A stretch of DNA of 64,000 bases from an uncultured Porticoccus sp. (GTDB taxonomy: Bacteria > Pseudomonadota > Gammaproteobacteria > Pseudomonadales > Porticoccaceae). The notes beneath the pieces are model-generated. The model was given only the letters and a program-made list of their open reading frames with translations. It was not told the origin of the DNA and ran no database searches. Shown here in pieces: positions 16,785 to 26,041 of the stretch. Location of the stretch: positions 392,598 to 456,597 of the forward strand of contig CAMYLT010000002.1 of assembly GCA_947259505.1 (NCBI GenBank), given 5' to 3'. Within the stretch, counting starts at the first letter, position 1, and every line of letters begins with the position of its first letter. The translations under genes and the position numbers were made by a program.

Positions 16785-17357
16785 TCAGTCGTCCAGTTCG
16801 ATCACTGGGGTATCGAGCCCGAACTCATCGTGAATCTGCGCACACCAGCGATTGAGACGGTCGGCAGTCAGTTCAGATTGCTGGTCCTCGTCGATGGCCA
16901 GCCCCACAAACAGTTTCTGTCCGGGAACCTCGGCCTTGGAGGCATCGTAATCGTACCCTTCTGTAGGCCAGTATCCGACGACCTTATCGGCACTGGTAAT
17001 GACGACGTCATGCAACATGCCCATGGCATCGAGAAAGAAATCCCCGTAACCAAACTGATCGCCAAGGCCCACAAAGGCCACGGTCTTACCGGAAAAATCG
17101 ATGGCTTCCACGTCTTCCCAAAAATCTTCCCAGTCGGACTGGATTTGACCGAAATCCCAGGTGGGAATACCGAGGATCAGTTTGTCGTAATTCAGGAATT
17201 CCAGCTGGGTGACGTCACCGATATCGTGGATGTCCACCGCGCCCTCACCGAGACGACGGGCGATACGGTGGGCGATAGACTCGGTGTTACCTTCGTCGCT
17301 GCCGAAAAACAAACCGATTTTAGACAATGTACTTTCTGACACGGCAGCCTCAAACAT
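16785..17357 (-). CDS. fldB: Long-chain flavodoxin, FldB type
   Basis: 190 residues. An FMN electron carrier. The phosphate-binding loop FFGSDEGNTESIA starts near residue 17. The blocks LILGIPTWDFGQIQSDW, GLGDQFGYGDFFLDA and VGYWPTEGYDY identify the long-chain class and resemble E. coli FldB closely. The N-terminus is about 11 residues longer than usual when starting at ATG 17357; a GTG at residue 7 or TTG at residue 11 would give the standard start. Convergent with cmoB. Confidence 0.88.
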   Translation of the reverse strand: MFEAAVSESTLSKIGLFFGSDEGNTESIAHRIARRLGEGAVDIHDIGDVTQLEFLNYDKLILGIPTWDFGQIQSDWEDFWEDVEAIDFSGKTVAFVGLGDQFGYGDFFLDAMGMLHDVVITSADKVVGYWPTEGYDYDASKAEVPGQKLFVGLAIDEDQQSELTADRLNRWCAQIHDEFGLDTPVIELDD

Positions 17358-17489
17358 TCAAATCAGATAAAAATTGCGCTGAAAACAGCAGCGCGAATTC
17401 TCCCAGCTTAGGTATCAGGAAACAACTGCCAGCCAGCAGATAACGGGGAGGTATAACGTGGGAACGCAGGGGTAATTCGGATTAACCCA

Positions 17490-18710
17490 TCAAAAATAAC
17501 GACTGAGTTGCAGTTGGATGTAATCATCTCGGCTAAAGGAATAAAGCGGCTCATCCTGCTCGGAATTGGTGATAGCCCGAAGGCGCAATTCCAGGAAAAC
17601 GCTGTCACCAAAACGCCGCTCAGCCTCCAGATTAAAGAATGTTTCAGAGGTTTTTTTATCGACCACAACGCCCGCCAAAACAGCGGTATCCTGTGCATCG
17701 TTTAAGGACCAGCGTACCCCCGCAAACACATCATTATCTGCAGTGGTCAATGGCTCCTGAGAGGAACGCTCATCGTATTGGTATTCCAGCAAAACGCCGA
17801 TATCGGCATCGGACTCATTCACCTGGTAAAAGGTGTACTCAAAACCCGCCACACTGGCCATGAACGTTTCATCGAAGCCATCTCTGAGGATGGCTTCCAG
17901 CTTCCATAACCAGGCATCCTGGGTGTATTGGAGATCCAATCCCACCTGATCAATCTGATCGTAAAACGGTTTCAATTCGCGGCCATTGTCGGCCAGCAGT
18001 AATCGGGGTTCACGACTGGTGCCGTGAAAATAGTAAAGCCCCACATCCACATCGCCAAAATAGTGGCTGTAGCGCAATGCCATATCCACATGCTTGTCTT
18101 TCGCGCCGGATTCGTAGTCTGCATCATCCCAATCTACCGGTAAGGGCGCACGAAAACGACCATCCAGACCGGGGAAGGTACGCTCCCTAAAGTAGGGCAG
18201 CACGTAGAGCGTTATGAGCCCCCAGTCTTGCTGCACGGCGAGGTTAACCATGGGTTGCCCCAGCTTGTCTTCCTGATCAATATCTTCTACCAGATCGGTC
18301 TGATTGATGATGTCTACGAGGTGAACCGATTCTGTGACACCCCAGAACACCTTGTTGATACCCACCAGAAGTTCAAATGGATCGCCCTCATAGGCCCAGT
18401 AGGCTTCACGAAGATCCAGATGCGTTCGTTCCTCGTCGTTCTCATCCCAGCGGGCAAAGGGGATAAAAGAGGCCCTCTGATCGCCATCATCACTGCGCCA
18501 GCGCACTTCCCATTCGCCAGAGACAGAAACCTCTGCATCACTGCTATTTTGCTCAGGCCACAGGGCATCTTGCGCAAAACCGCGCAACTGGAGCGCGGTA
18601 TTGCCGGAAAAATCCCACCCGGAATCAGCCGCCATGGCATTACCCGCACCAGCGACCAGTATCAGGGCAGGCAACCACCCCAGGATCAATTGACGAACCG
18701 TGTCTTTCAC
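17490..18710 (-). CDS. Outer-membrane beta-barrel protein of an RND (MMPL) operon
   Basis: 406 residues with a signal peptide ending near residue 27 (GNAMAA). It is rich in alternating aromatic/polar strands and ends in an aromatic residue (LQLSRYF), as in outer-membrane barrels. The segment LLVGINKVFWGVTESVHLVDIINQTD corresponds in position and style to the WGE(S)DFFQAMDVV block of DUF1302 proteins, so it may be a distant relative. It is the last gene of the TetR-RND-LolA-like-barrel unit, 5 bp after the LolA-like gene. Likely the outer-membrane element of an envelope lipid or hydrophobe transport route; substrate unknown. Confidence 0.75.
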   Translation of the reverse strand: MKDTVRQLILGWLPALILVAGAGNAMAADSGWDFSGNTALQLRGFAQDALWPEQNSSDAEVSVSGEWEVRWRSDDGDQRASFIPFARWDENDEERTHLDLREAYWAYEGDPFELLVGINKVFWGVTESVHLVDIINQTDLVEDIDQEDKLGQPMVNLAVQQDWGLITLYVLPYFRERTFPGLDGRFRAPLPVDWDDADYESGAKDKHVDMALRYSHYFGDVDVGLYYFHGTSREPRLLLADNGRELKPFYDQIDQVGLDLQYTQDAWLWKLEAILRDGFDETFMASVAGFEYTFYQVNESDADIGVLLEYQYDERSSQEPLTTADNDVFAGVRWSLNDAQDTAVLAGVVVDKKTSETFFNLEAERRFGDSVFLELRLRAITNSEQDEPLYSFSRDDYIQLQLSRYF

Positions 18711-18715
18711 TTAAA

Positions 18716-19519
18716 TTATCTCAAACGGGACAAACGACCTTTTACAAAATCGTTATCGGTTAAGCCGACACCAAACTTGTACTCACCGTAGACCAAATCT
18801 GTACTCTTATTAGTCTGCAGGTTTTTCATGGAAAGACGATGAGCGCGCCAGAATTTATCGTCATATTTTCTGTAATCTTCAAACACCAGCTCTTTGAGCA
18901 GGCTGTCGCGGCGGTCATAAAATTCAATTTTTCGAATCTGATACTCCGTGGTATCCACCCAGGAAATCTGTTTGGTATAGCCAGAGTTTTCATAACGCGG
19001 GTAACGCTCAACCACATCACACTGCAGGTCTCCACAGGGTTCTTCGCGCAGGTATTTGTAACTGAATTTATTTAATTCACTGGCAGTAAAATCTTCAAAT
19101 GCAAACTCTGAGCCGACAAAAGGACCAGATTTATTTTTGGAAGAGATTCTTTTGACGCGCTTTAGTGCCGGCAGATAAAGCCACTGATCATCCGGGTCAA
19201 GGATTTTTGCATGGGAGAGTAATGCTGTGCCCTCAATGTCTTTCGGTGTTGAAAACAACACCAGGCTTTTGTCGCCCACTGATTCATCTGGTATTTCGAG
19301 CGTGCTGAAATACATGCTCCGAGATGATTCCTGACCAGCCGCATTGCGCAGGACCATGGTCATTTCCGCTTCGCTGTCACCAAAGCCTCTGTCTGAACGA
19401 TCCGAACGTGCCGCCACGTCGAACCCTTTCTCTTCAGGCGTCTGGGAAAAAGCCGGCAAGGCACCCAACAAACTTACCACTGATAATACTGTGGCACCGA
19501 ATATCTGTAGCTGTGTCAT
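18716..19519 (-). CDS. LolA-like outer-membrane lipoprotein-sorting family protein
   Basis: 267 residues with a signal peptide (cleavage near FSQ, residue 26). The core matches the 'outer membrane lipoprotein-sorting protein' family often encoded next to MMPL transporters: DSEAEMTMVLRNAAGQESSR, SHAKILDPDDQWLYLPALKRVKRI and GSEFAFEDFTASELNKF. These are thought to be periplasmic carriers with a half-barrel LolA fold. It lies 59 bp after the RND gene and 5 bp before the barrel gene. Confidence 0.85.
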   Translation of the reverse strand: MTQLQIFGATVLSVVSLLGALPAFSQTPEEKGFDVAARSDRSDRGFGDSEAEMTMVLRNAAGQESSRSMYFSTLEIPDESVGDKSLVLFSTPKDIEGTALLSHAKILDPDDQWLYLPALKRVKRISSKNKSGPFVGSEFAFEDFTASELNKFSYKYLREEPCGDLQCDVVERYPRYENSGYTKQISWVDTTEYQIRKIEFYDRRDSLLKELVFEDYRKYDDKFWRAHRLSMKNLQTNKSTDLVYGEYKFGVGLTDNDFVKGRLSRLR

Positions 19520-19578
19520 ATCTCTTCCTTCGAATTTTTGTCTTCACAAGCAGACAGTTTGCTTTTCCAGAGCCAGTC

Positions 19579-21933
19579 CTAAGATGGCTCTGCTACAGGT
19601 TGAACATCTTCCGTAATGACCCTTTTCTTCTCCATTACCAACAACAAGGCGGGAAGGAAAAGGAAATCGAGAACCAGGGCAAACAGAATAGATAAGATGG
19701 TCATTAACCCCATATCCACGTTCATTTTGAATGCTGATGTCGTTAGAACGAGGAACCCGACAATCAAGATAATCGTGTTTACCAGGATGGCCATCCCAAC
19801 ATTCCGGAAGGCATAGCGGATGGAATCCTCAACCGAAAAGCCGTTTTCATTCCTTGCCCGCACAAATTTGGAAAGGAAGTGCACGGTATCGTCCACAATG
19901 ATACCCAATGAAATTGACGCTACCGTTGCCACGGAAAAACCAACCTCGCCAATTAACACAGCCCAGGCGCCAAAGGTCATTAATAGCGGCAATCCGTTGG
20001 GTATCATACTTAGCAGCCCCAACCTGACACTGCGCAAAGCCAGAATCATGATCAGCGCAATAGCAACAATCGCCACCAATGTCCCACTAATCATATTGTG
20101 AATATTGCGGTCTGTAATATACGTAAACATGACCTGGGCGCTGGTCGGTTGAGCCTGCATATATTCAGGCCAGCTCTCAGCCATCCACTGTTTCGTATCG
20201 GTCAGGAAGGTTTTAGTCTCTGCGGTCGTTACTTTGCGCAACATGGCTGTCACTCGTGTCGCAGATTTATCCACGTTGATACGATCATTCAAATCAAGCC
20301 CATAGGGTAAAGAGAGTTCATAGAGCAGCAAATACTGGGCAGACAACTCCCTGTTTTTGGGTATGTGATAAAAAGCCTGATCGTCGCCATGCATGTTTTT
20401 GTTGAGGCGCTTCATGATATCCGAGATGGAATACACATGTATGACCTCAGGTCTTGTGCGCAAGTAGTCCACAAATTTTTCCAGATTCTCCAGGTACTCC
20501 GGTTCACTGACACCACCAGGATTTAACGCAGGCACTGAATATTCAATGGGATACATTCCAAAATGCTTTAGGGCTTTATCAGAATCCGTGCGAAATTCGA
20601 CTCTCTCGTCAAAATACTCAACCCACTGATCATTGAAGGTCATCATCGGGATACACGCTATGAACGCGACAACCACAAGGCATATTCCCACCAACAACTT
20701 TCGATAATTCGCAATCACCAGATCGGCAAGTCGCGTCATCGCTATGTGAGACCATTCACGCCCATGTATCTTTTTCACTCTTACCGGTAGCAGGCTCATG
20801 AGTGCTGGCAATAATGTCAGCGAAAACAACCAGGCTGCGGCAATGCCCGTTGCCGTGATATTGCCCAAGTGCCAAAAAGGTGGCGAATCGGAAAAGTTCA
20901 GCGCAAGAAATCCCACAACCGTGGTGACCGATGTAATCGTCACCGGCATAAAGTTCAGACGTACAGCCTCAGCAATTGCATCAACCTTAGACAATCCTTC
21001 CCGCAACAAACTGCGCAGGGAAATCAGGATATGAATCGAGTCAGCCACAGCAAGAGTCAGGATAACCGTCGTCGCACTCATGGATATTGGCGTCAGTTTT
21101 ATGGCAAAAAAACCTGCTATACCCATGCCCACAATGCTGGAAAATAGAATCACCAACAAAACAGAAATGGTGCCTGCCAAAGAGCGAAGAATGAGCCAGG
21201 TCATCACCAGGATCACCAGAAACATCAATGGCGTTAGCGTTCCGGCATCGATCATGCCGACTTCAGAAAAGCTATTGTTTAGCATCGAGACGCCCGTCAA
21301 GGAAATATCAATGCCGGGGAATTCAGAACTGATACGATCGCGCAATAGTCTGGCCGCATTCACCGCATCGGGTACTTCTGAGAGACTTTTCTCCGGGTAC
21401 TGCAACACCACATTGATGGCGGTCACGGTGCCTGTCGGTGTCACCAACTGATTCGCCAACAGCGGTTCAGCCAATGAAATTTCCCTGCGTGACTGCAATT
21501 CCTCCCGGGTAAGATCTTTTGCATCGATGATCAGATCTTCTACGATCAGGTCATCTTCAATGGCCTTGGTATATTGAAAATTGCTGATGGAATCGACCCG
21601 GATAGCATAGGGAATTTTCCATGCCTCAGCAGTGAGAGCTTCTACTGCGGCCAACGTATTATTGGTAAAGGCCGTTTCTTCAGCAGGCTCCAGTACAAAC
21701 AAAATATTGTCATTTTTGGTGTAGGTGGCCTGAAGATTCTCAAAAGCAGCCAGTTCAGGGTTTTCATCAGAAAAAAACGTCCGGTAGTTCGAGGCAAACT
21801 CCAGCCGAGACATGCCTGTCCCGATACCCATAGTCATGACTACGACCGCAATCAGCACTAGCCAGCGATATTGGATAATGGCTCGCGTCATCTGTGTAGA
21901 AAACCTGTCTATCGCTTCAAAATACCGATCCAT
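19579..21933 (-). CDS. RND superfamily (MMPL-type) exporter
   Basis: About 784 residues and twelve predicted membrane helices in two repeats. Each half has one periplasmic loop after helix 1 or 7 and a five-helix bundle (for example LTPLMFLVILVMTWLILRSLAG and the second-half TLVAIVAIALIMILALRS). The GIIVDDTVHFLSKF block carries the paired aspartates of RND proteins. The start is ATG 21933, with GGAGAGGGG upstream; open frame extends to a TTG inside the operator, which is unlikely to be used. MMPL-type proteins move lipids, hopanoids, steroids and other hydrophobes. The substrate is unknown. Confidence 0.88.
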   Translation of the reverse strand: MDRYFEAIDRFSTQMTRAIIQYRWLVLIAVVVMTMGIGTGMSRLEFASNYRTFFSDENPELAAFENLQATYTKNDNILFVLEPAEETAFTNNTLAAVEALTAEAWKIPYAIRVDSISNFQYTKAIEDDLIVEDLIIDAKDLTREELQSRREISLAEPLLANQLVTPTGTVTAINVVLQYPEKSLSEVPDAVNAARLLRDRISSEFPGIDISLTGVSMLNNSFSEVGMIDAGTLTPLMFLVILVMTWLILRSLAGTISVLLVILFSSIVGMGIAGFFAIKLTPISMSATTVILTLAVADSIHILISLRSLLREGLSKVDAIAEAVRLNFMPVTITSVTTVVGFLALNFSDSPPFWHLGNITATGIAAAWLFSLTLLPALMSLLPVRVKKIHGREWSHIAMTRLADLVIANYRKLLVGICLVVVAFIACIPMMTFNDQWVEYFDERVEFRTDSDKALKHFGMYPIEYSVPALNPGGVSEPEYLENLEKFVDYLRTRPEVIHVYSISDIMKRLNKNMHGDDQAFYHIPKNRELSAQYLLLYELSLPYGLDLNDRINVDKSATRVTAMLRKVTTAETKTFLTDTKQWMAESWPEYMQAQPTSAQVMFTYITDRNIHNMISGTLVAIVAIALIMILALRSVRLGLLSMIPNGLPLLMTFGAWAVLIGEVGFSVATVASISLGIIVDDTVHFLSKFVRARNENGFSVEDSIRYAFRNVGMAILVNTIILIVGFLVLTTSAFKMNVDMGLMTILSILFALVLDFLFLPALLLVMEKKRVITEDVQPVAEPS

Positions 21934-21950
21934 GACCCCTCTCCAGTTAA

Positions 21951-21964
21951 TTACCAATTGGTAA
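21951..21964. promoter_or_regulatory. TetR operator candidate before the RND gene
   Basis: A perfect 14-bp palindrome, TTACCAATTGGTAA, 18 bp upstream of the RND start codon. A close relative lies in front of the TetR gene (22702-22719), which supports both being sites for that repressor. Confidence 0.65.
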
Positions 21965-22087
21965 ATAATTTAATATAAATGCAGTGATTCACCACACTCA
22001 AACTGTTTTCAACGACTTTATTAGCAACTTCTCGCCGCTATTATCAGGGCGGAGTTGATCCGACAACTTCACACTTTTTCTAATTAA

Positions 22088-22687
22088 CTATGCCCAGGAA
22101 CTCAACACATCCTCTAACACATGATGTATATGATCAGTGTTCGAAAAACCTTTTATCGTTGCCGCAATCCCGGCCAGGGTCACCATGAGTACGGCGGCAA
22201 GTCTCTCTGGCTCCTGCTTGATGGTAATTTCTCCAGCACGTTGGGCCCTATCGATCAGGTCTGCCAAAAAACGCTGTTTGATGGTATAGCTGCGATCAAT
22301 CATTTCCTTGACTTCTGGATCATGAGGCGCCATTTCTACCAATGAATTCAGTATCATACAACCTTCACCCTCTATACATAGAGCAGTGATTTTATGTAGT
22401 AGTGAGCGGAGATTTTCCATCGGAGAATCATGTAAATAGGCACTGGCTGCCACATCTTTAAATGACTTTTCCATGTAATAACCAAGGGACTTCAGGAATA
22501 ACTGATGCTTGTCACCAAAAGCTTGATACAAACTTCCCTTGTGCAGGCCGGTTACCAGACATAAATCTTTTAATGATGTGCCTTCGTAACCTTTTTCCCA
22601 AAAGGTGTTCATCACCACCTCAAGCACTCTGTCCTCCTCAAACCCTCGAGGACGACCCACACTTTTATTTTTTCCTGCCTGACTCAT
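22088..22687 (-). CDS. TetR/AcrR family transcriptional regulator
   Basis: 199 residues. The N-terminal helix-turn-helix (about 12-60) has the pattern RGFEEDRVLEVVMNTFWEKGYEGTS cut by SLKDLCLVTGLHKGSLYQAFGDKHQLF, a typical TetR recognition helix with YxAFGDK. The C-terminal ligand domain is unspecific. It is transcribed toward the RND gene with a 154-bp gap that carries a palindrome. It probably represses itself and the RND-LolA-barrel genes until a hydrophobic ligand is bound. Confidence 0.9.
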   Translation of the reverse strand: MSQAGKNKSVGRPRGFEEDRVLEVVMNTFWEKGYEGTSLKDLCLVTGLHKGSLYQAFGDKHQLFLKSLGYYMEKSFKDVAASAYLHDSPMENLRSLLHKITALCIEGEGCMILNSLVEMAPHDPEVKEMIDRSYTIKQRFLADLIDRAQRAGEITIKQEPERLAAVLMVTLAGIAATIKGFSNTDHIHHVLEDVLSSWA

Positions 22688-22701
22688 TGAGCTACCAATT
22701 C

Positions 22702-22719
22702 TTTACCGATTGGACAAAT
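22702..22719. promoter_or_regulatory. Second TetR operator candidate (autoregulation)
   Basis: TTTACCGATTGGACAAAT, 15 bp upstream of the TetR start codon, shares TTTACC-ATTGG with the palindrome at 21951-21964. A further CCAAT at 22695-22699 gives an inverted CCAAT-N9-ATTGG pair. Confidence 0.5.
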
Positions 22720-22937
22720 ATAGGCCATCATCTAGCCCCCTGTCCAGTTTTCAGGCAAACCCGTCGTTACACATTGGAAGTCGACCTAAACAGGATTTTT
22801 AGATTGCCGAGTATTTAGGACTGACCGGGGAGGACAGTACGAAGTAACCCTTAAATGAAATGTCACAGAAAAATTAGCGCGGGCTTTCCACCCCCCCTCT
22901 TTCCACACAGCTCGGTGGTGGCCCTCTGTGGGCAGCT

Positions 22938-24053
22938 CTATATTTTAAGTGCCTCAAATGGGTCGACATACGGGTACCCAAGGGATTCCGCCACCCCCCT
23001 GTGGGTAACCTGTCCCGAATGGATGTTCAGGCCATTGCGCAGGTTTTCATCCTGGAACAGTGCTCCGGTCGAGCTTTCCGCCAGCCTCATCACATAGGGC
23101 AAGGTGACGTTGTTCAGTGCCTGTGTGGCCGTGCGGGCCACACCGCCTGGCATATTGGCCACACAGTAGTGAACCACCCCGTCCACTACAAAAGTGGGCT
23201 GCTGGTGGGTGGTTGGCCGAGATGTTTCAAAACAACCGCCTTGATCGATGGCCACATCCACCACCACCGAACCGGGAATCATTCCCCGGATCATTTCCCG
23301 AGTCACCAGTTTCGGGGTGGAGGCACCCGGCACCAGCACGGCACCGATCACCAGATCGGCGTGGCTTACAGCATCTTCAATCGCCGATGTGGTGGCGAAC
23401 AGGGTGGTCACACAGCCGTCAAATTGCTGCTCCAGTTCCCGCAGTCGATCCACCGAACGATCAAAAATAGTCACACTGGCCCCCAGTCCCACAGCCACCT
23501 TGGTGGCATTGGCACCCACCACGCCACCACCGAGGATAACCACCCGTCCAGGACCGACACCGGGCACGCCGCCCAATAATACCCCGCGGCCACCCTGGGC
23601 TTTTTCAAGATGATGAGCACCGGCCTGAACCGACATCCGTCCCGCCACCTCTGACATCGGAGCCAACAGCGGTAGTCGGCCCCGGTTGTCGGTGACCGTT
23701 TCATAGGCGATGCAAATAGCGCCGGAATCAATCAGTAGTTTCGTCCCTTCAGCCGAGGCTGCCAGATGAAGATAGGTAAACAGCACCTGACCCGGACGCA
23801 GCATCCGACATTCCTCTGTCTGCGGCTCCTTGACCTTTATGATCATTTCGCACTGGCTGTAAACCTCTGCGGCCGACCCGGTAATCACGGCTCCCGCAGC
23901 CTGGTATGCCTGGTCTGTATAATCGATGGCCGCCCCCGCATCCCGCTCAACCAACACCTGATGTCCAGCCGACACCAGCTCGCGCACCGATACCGGATTC
24001 AGTCCCACCCGGTATTCATGATTTTTCACTTCCCTGGGAACACCAATACGCAT
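22938..24053 (-). CDS. ald: Alanine dehydrogenase
   Basis: 371 residues. An NAD-dependent interconversion of L-alanine with pyruvate and ammonium. Seen: N-terminal [18 protein letters not shown], catalytic K75 in IKVKEP, H96 in FTYLHLA, the nucleotide-binding [21 protein letters not shown] cut at the GxGxxG, and [15 protein letters not shown] with the active-site aspartate. Length and motifs are complete. It appears monocistronic. A neighbouring Lrp-type regulator, common for ald, is absent. Confidence 0.96.
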   Translation of the reverse strand: MRIGVPREVKNHEYRVGLNPVSVRELVSAGHQVLVERDAGAAIDYTDQAYQAAGAVITGSAAEVYSQCEMIIKVKEPQTEECRMLRPGQVLFTYLHLAASAEGTKLLIDSGAICIAYETVTDNRGRLPLLAPMSEVAGRMSVQAGAHHLEKAQGGRGVLLGGVPGVGPGRVVILGGGVVGANATKVAVGLGASVTIFDRSVDRLRELEQQFDGCVTTLFATTSAIEDAVSHADLVIGAVLVPGASTPKLVTREMIRGMIPGSVVVDVAIDQGGCFETSRPTTHQQPTFVVDGVVHYCVANMPGGVARTATQALNNVTLPYVMRLAESSTGALFQDENLRNGLNIHSGQVTHRGVAESLGYPYVDPFEALKI

Positions 24054-24259
24054 ACCACCTCCCCTTTTCAGGCCTCCGCCAGCGTCTAAACATATACCAG
24101 GCGAAAGTCCTTCTAATCAGCCATCTCCGTCTTGAGTATAGATAAAAGGCCCTTTTGTACCGCAGGAAACCACCCCGTGGTTCCGACTATTTAGGGCAAC
24201 GGCAAGTTCAGCGGTGTATCATGAACCTCTGATATCTGTACCGTCCGGAATGCCCAATC

Positions 24260-26041
24260 TTGCTCAACCTTTACCCAGCACAGACATTATTTATCCGGAA
24301 TGCGCGACGCCGGATTGGCTACTGCAAGGCTCTTTTGTTGTCCGCCATGCTGCTCTTCTGTTGCCGTGATGCGCTGGCGCAACCCCATCCTACCGTCACC
24401 ATCGACAACGTCCCCGAGCCGGTAGCAGACAATATTCGCCAGCACCTTTCCCTGTCTGATGAGCAGTGCCAGATAAGTGCACGGCGCCGACAAACACTGA
24501 CCAGCACCGCCGCAGACAAAGTCCGTACCGCTATGCAGGCATTGGGGTATTACCAGGCAACCTGGGAAATACAATCACTCACCACTGACAGCTGCTGGGG
24601 ACTGGCCATCAATGTAGAACCTGGCCCACCGGTCATGCTGGATCAGGTTGAGGTCAGCCTGAGCGGAGAGGCAGAAACCGATACCCGATTTATTCGATTG
24701 ATTGAACGCATGTCACCACAAATGGGAGAACAGCTAAACCATGGGCGCTACGACAGTTTAAAAACAGCCCTGTTAAAGCTCGCCCAGCAACGCGGGTATG
24801 CGGAAGCACAATTCACCCGCCAACAACTGCTGATCAACGTGGCAGAGAACCAGGCGGATATCTTTCTCAGCTTCAGTAGTGGTCCCCGTTATCGATTTGG
24901 GCCACTCCAATTAGACCAGAACATTTTCGACGAAGCGTTCCTGAAACGTTTTGTCCCCTTCGAGAATGACACACCGTTTAATGCGAGCCTGCTGGGACAG
25001 TTTCAGCAAGTGTTGATTAACACACGCTATTTTGATCAGGTGAGCGTTACACCTTTGACCCCGGACTCGACCGCCAAGTTGATTCCGGTTCGCGTTGTAT
25101 TGACGCCGGGCGCCCGATACAGCACGTCACTGGGCATTGGCATTGCTACCGACACCGGCCCCCGGACCAGTGTCGCTTTCCGCAATAACCGGGCGAACCA
25201 GCAGGGACATCGCTACGGTGCCGATGCGCAGCTTTCCAGCCTCCTCTACAACGTCAATATGGATTACCAGATTCCTCTGGATAAGCCTGCTTCCGAGTTG
25301 CTGACCCTGAAAGGCGGCTGGGAGAAAGAAGATACAGACTCGGCCAAGAGTGAAACCTGGGTTGCCGGAATCTCACATACCAAGACCCAAAAAAACCAGT
25401 GGATTCGCTCACTGGATCTGGTCTATCAGGTGGAATCTTTCGAAGTAGCGGATGAGGAGCATGACAGCGAGCTGATCATTCCCGGCATTGGCTGGCAGCG
25501 CAGCTGGATGGACAATCCTGTCCATCCCAACCGGGGCTGGCGATTGCAGTTCAGTCTGCGGGGCGCCGAAGAATCCCTGGGATCTGACATTTCCTTCCTG
25601 CAGCTGCGCGGCGCTGGCAAATATATCTACCCGCTGATGGGCGGGAGGTTGCTGGGACGGCTGGATGCCGGTAGCAGTGCCGTCAATCATTTTGAAGAGA
25701 TGCCGGCCACCTTACGCTTTTTTGCCGGTGGCGATAACAGTGTCCGCGGCTATGACTACGAAGAACTGGGTCCGACCAATAATGCAGGGGAAGTGCTGGG
25801 TGGCCGACACCTATTGGCCACCTCGCTGGAATATGATTACCCCATTTACAAGGACTACTCCCTGGCCGTTTTTTATGATGCGGGTAACGCCTTCGATACC
25901 GGCAACTTCACCCTGAAACGCAGTATGGGCGTCGGGGTCCGCTGGCGTTCGCCACTAGGCCCCATTCGCGTCGACATCGCCTTCCCTGAAGATTCAGATG
26001 AGACATTCCGGCTGCACCTGTCCATGGGGCCAGACCTGTGA
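24260..26041 (+). CDS. tamA: Translocation and assembly module outer-membrane subunit TamA
   Basis: Up to 593 residues. An Omp85-family outer-membrane protein that works with TamB in outer-membrane biogenesis. It has a hydrophobic export signal ending near DALA-QP (residue 40), POTRA-like repeats through about residue 250, and a C-terminal 16-strand barrel with the Omp85 motif GGDNSVRGYDYEELGP. The protein ends HLSMGPDL. No ATG fits the signal peptide, so the start must be TTG 24260 or another non-ATG codon; the exact start is uncertain. The 3' end overlaps tamB by four bases. Confidence 0.9.
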   Translation: MLNLYPAQTLFIRNARRRIGYCKALLLSAMLLFCCRDALAQPHPTVTIDNVPEPVADNIRQHLSLSDEQCQISARRRQTLTSTAADKVRTAMQALGYYQATWEIQSLTTDSCWGLAINVEPGPPVMLDQVEVSLSGEAETDTRFIRLIERMSPQMGEQLNHGRYDSLKTALLKLAQQRGYAEAQFTRQQLLINVAENQADIFLSFSSGPRYRFGPLQLDQNIFDEAFLKRFVPFENDTPFNASLLGQFQQVLINTRYFDQVSVTPLTPDSTAKLIPVRVVLTPGARYSTSLGIGIATDTGPRTSVAFRNNRANQQGHRYGADAQLSSLLYNVNMDYQIPLDKPASELLTLKGGWEKEDTDSAKSETWVAGISHTKTQKNQWIRSLDLVYQVESFEVADEEHDSELIIPGIGWQRSWMDNPVHPNRGWRLQFSLRGAEESLGSDISFLQLRGAGKYIYPLMGGRLLGRLDAGSSAVNHFEEMPATLRFFAGGDNSVRGYDYEELGPTNNAGEVLGGRHLLATSLEYDYPIYKDYSLAVFYDAGNAFDTGNFTLKRSMGVGVRWRSPLGPIRVDIAFPEDSDETFRLHLSMGPDL

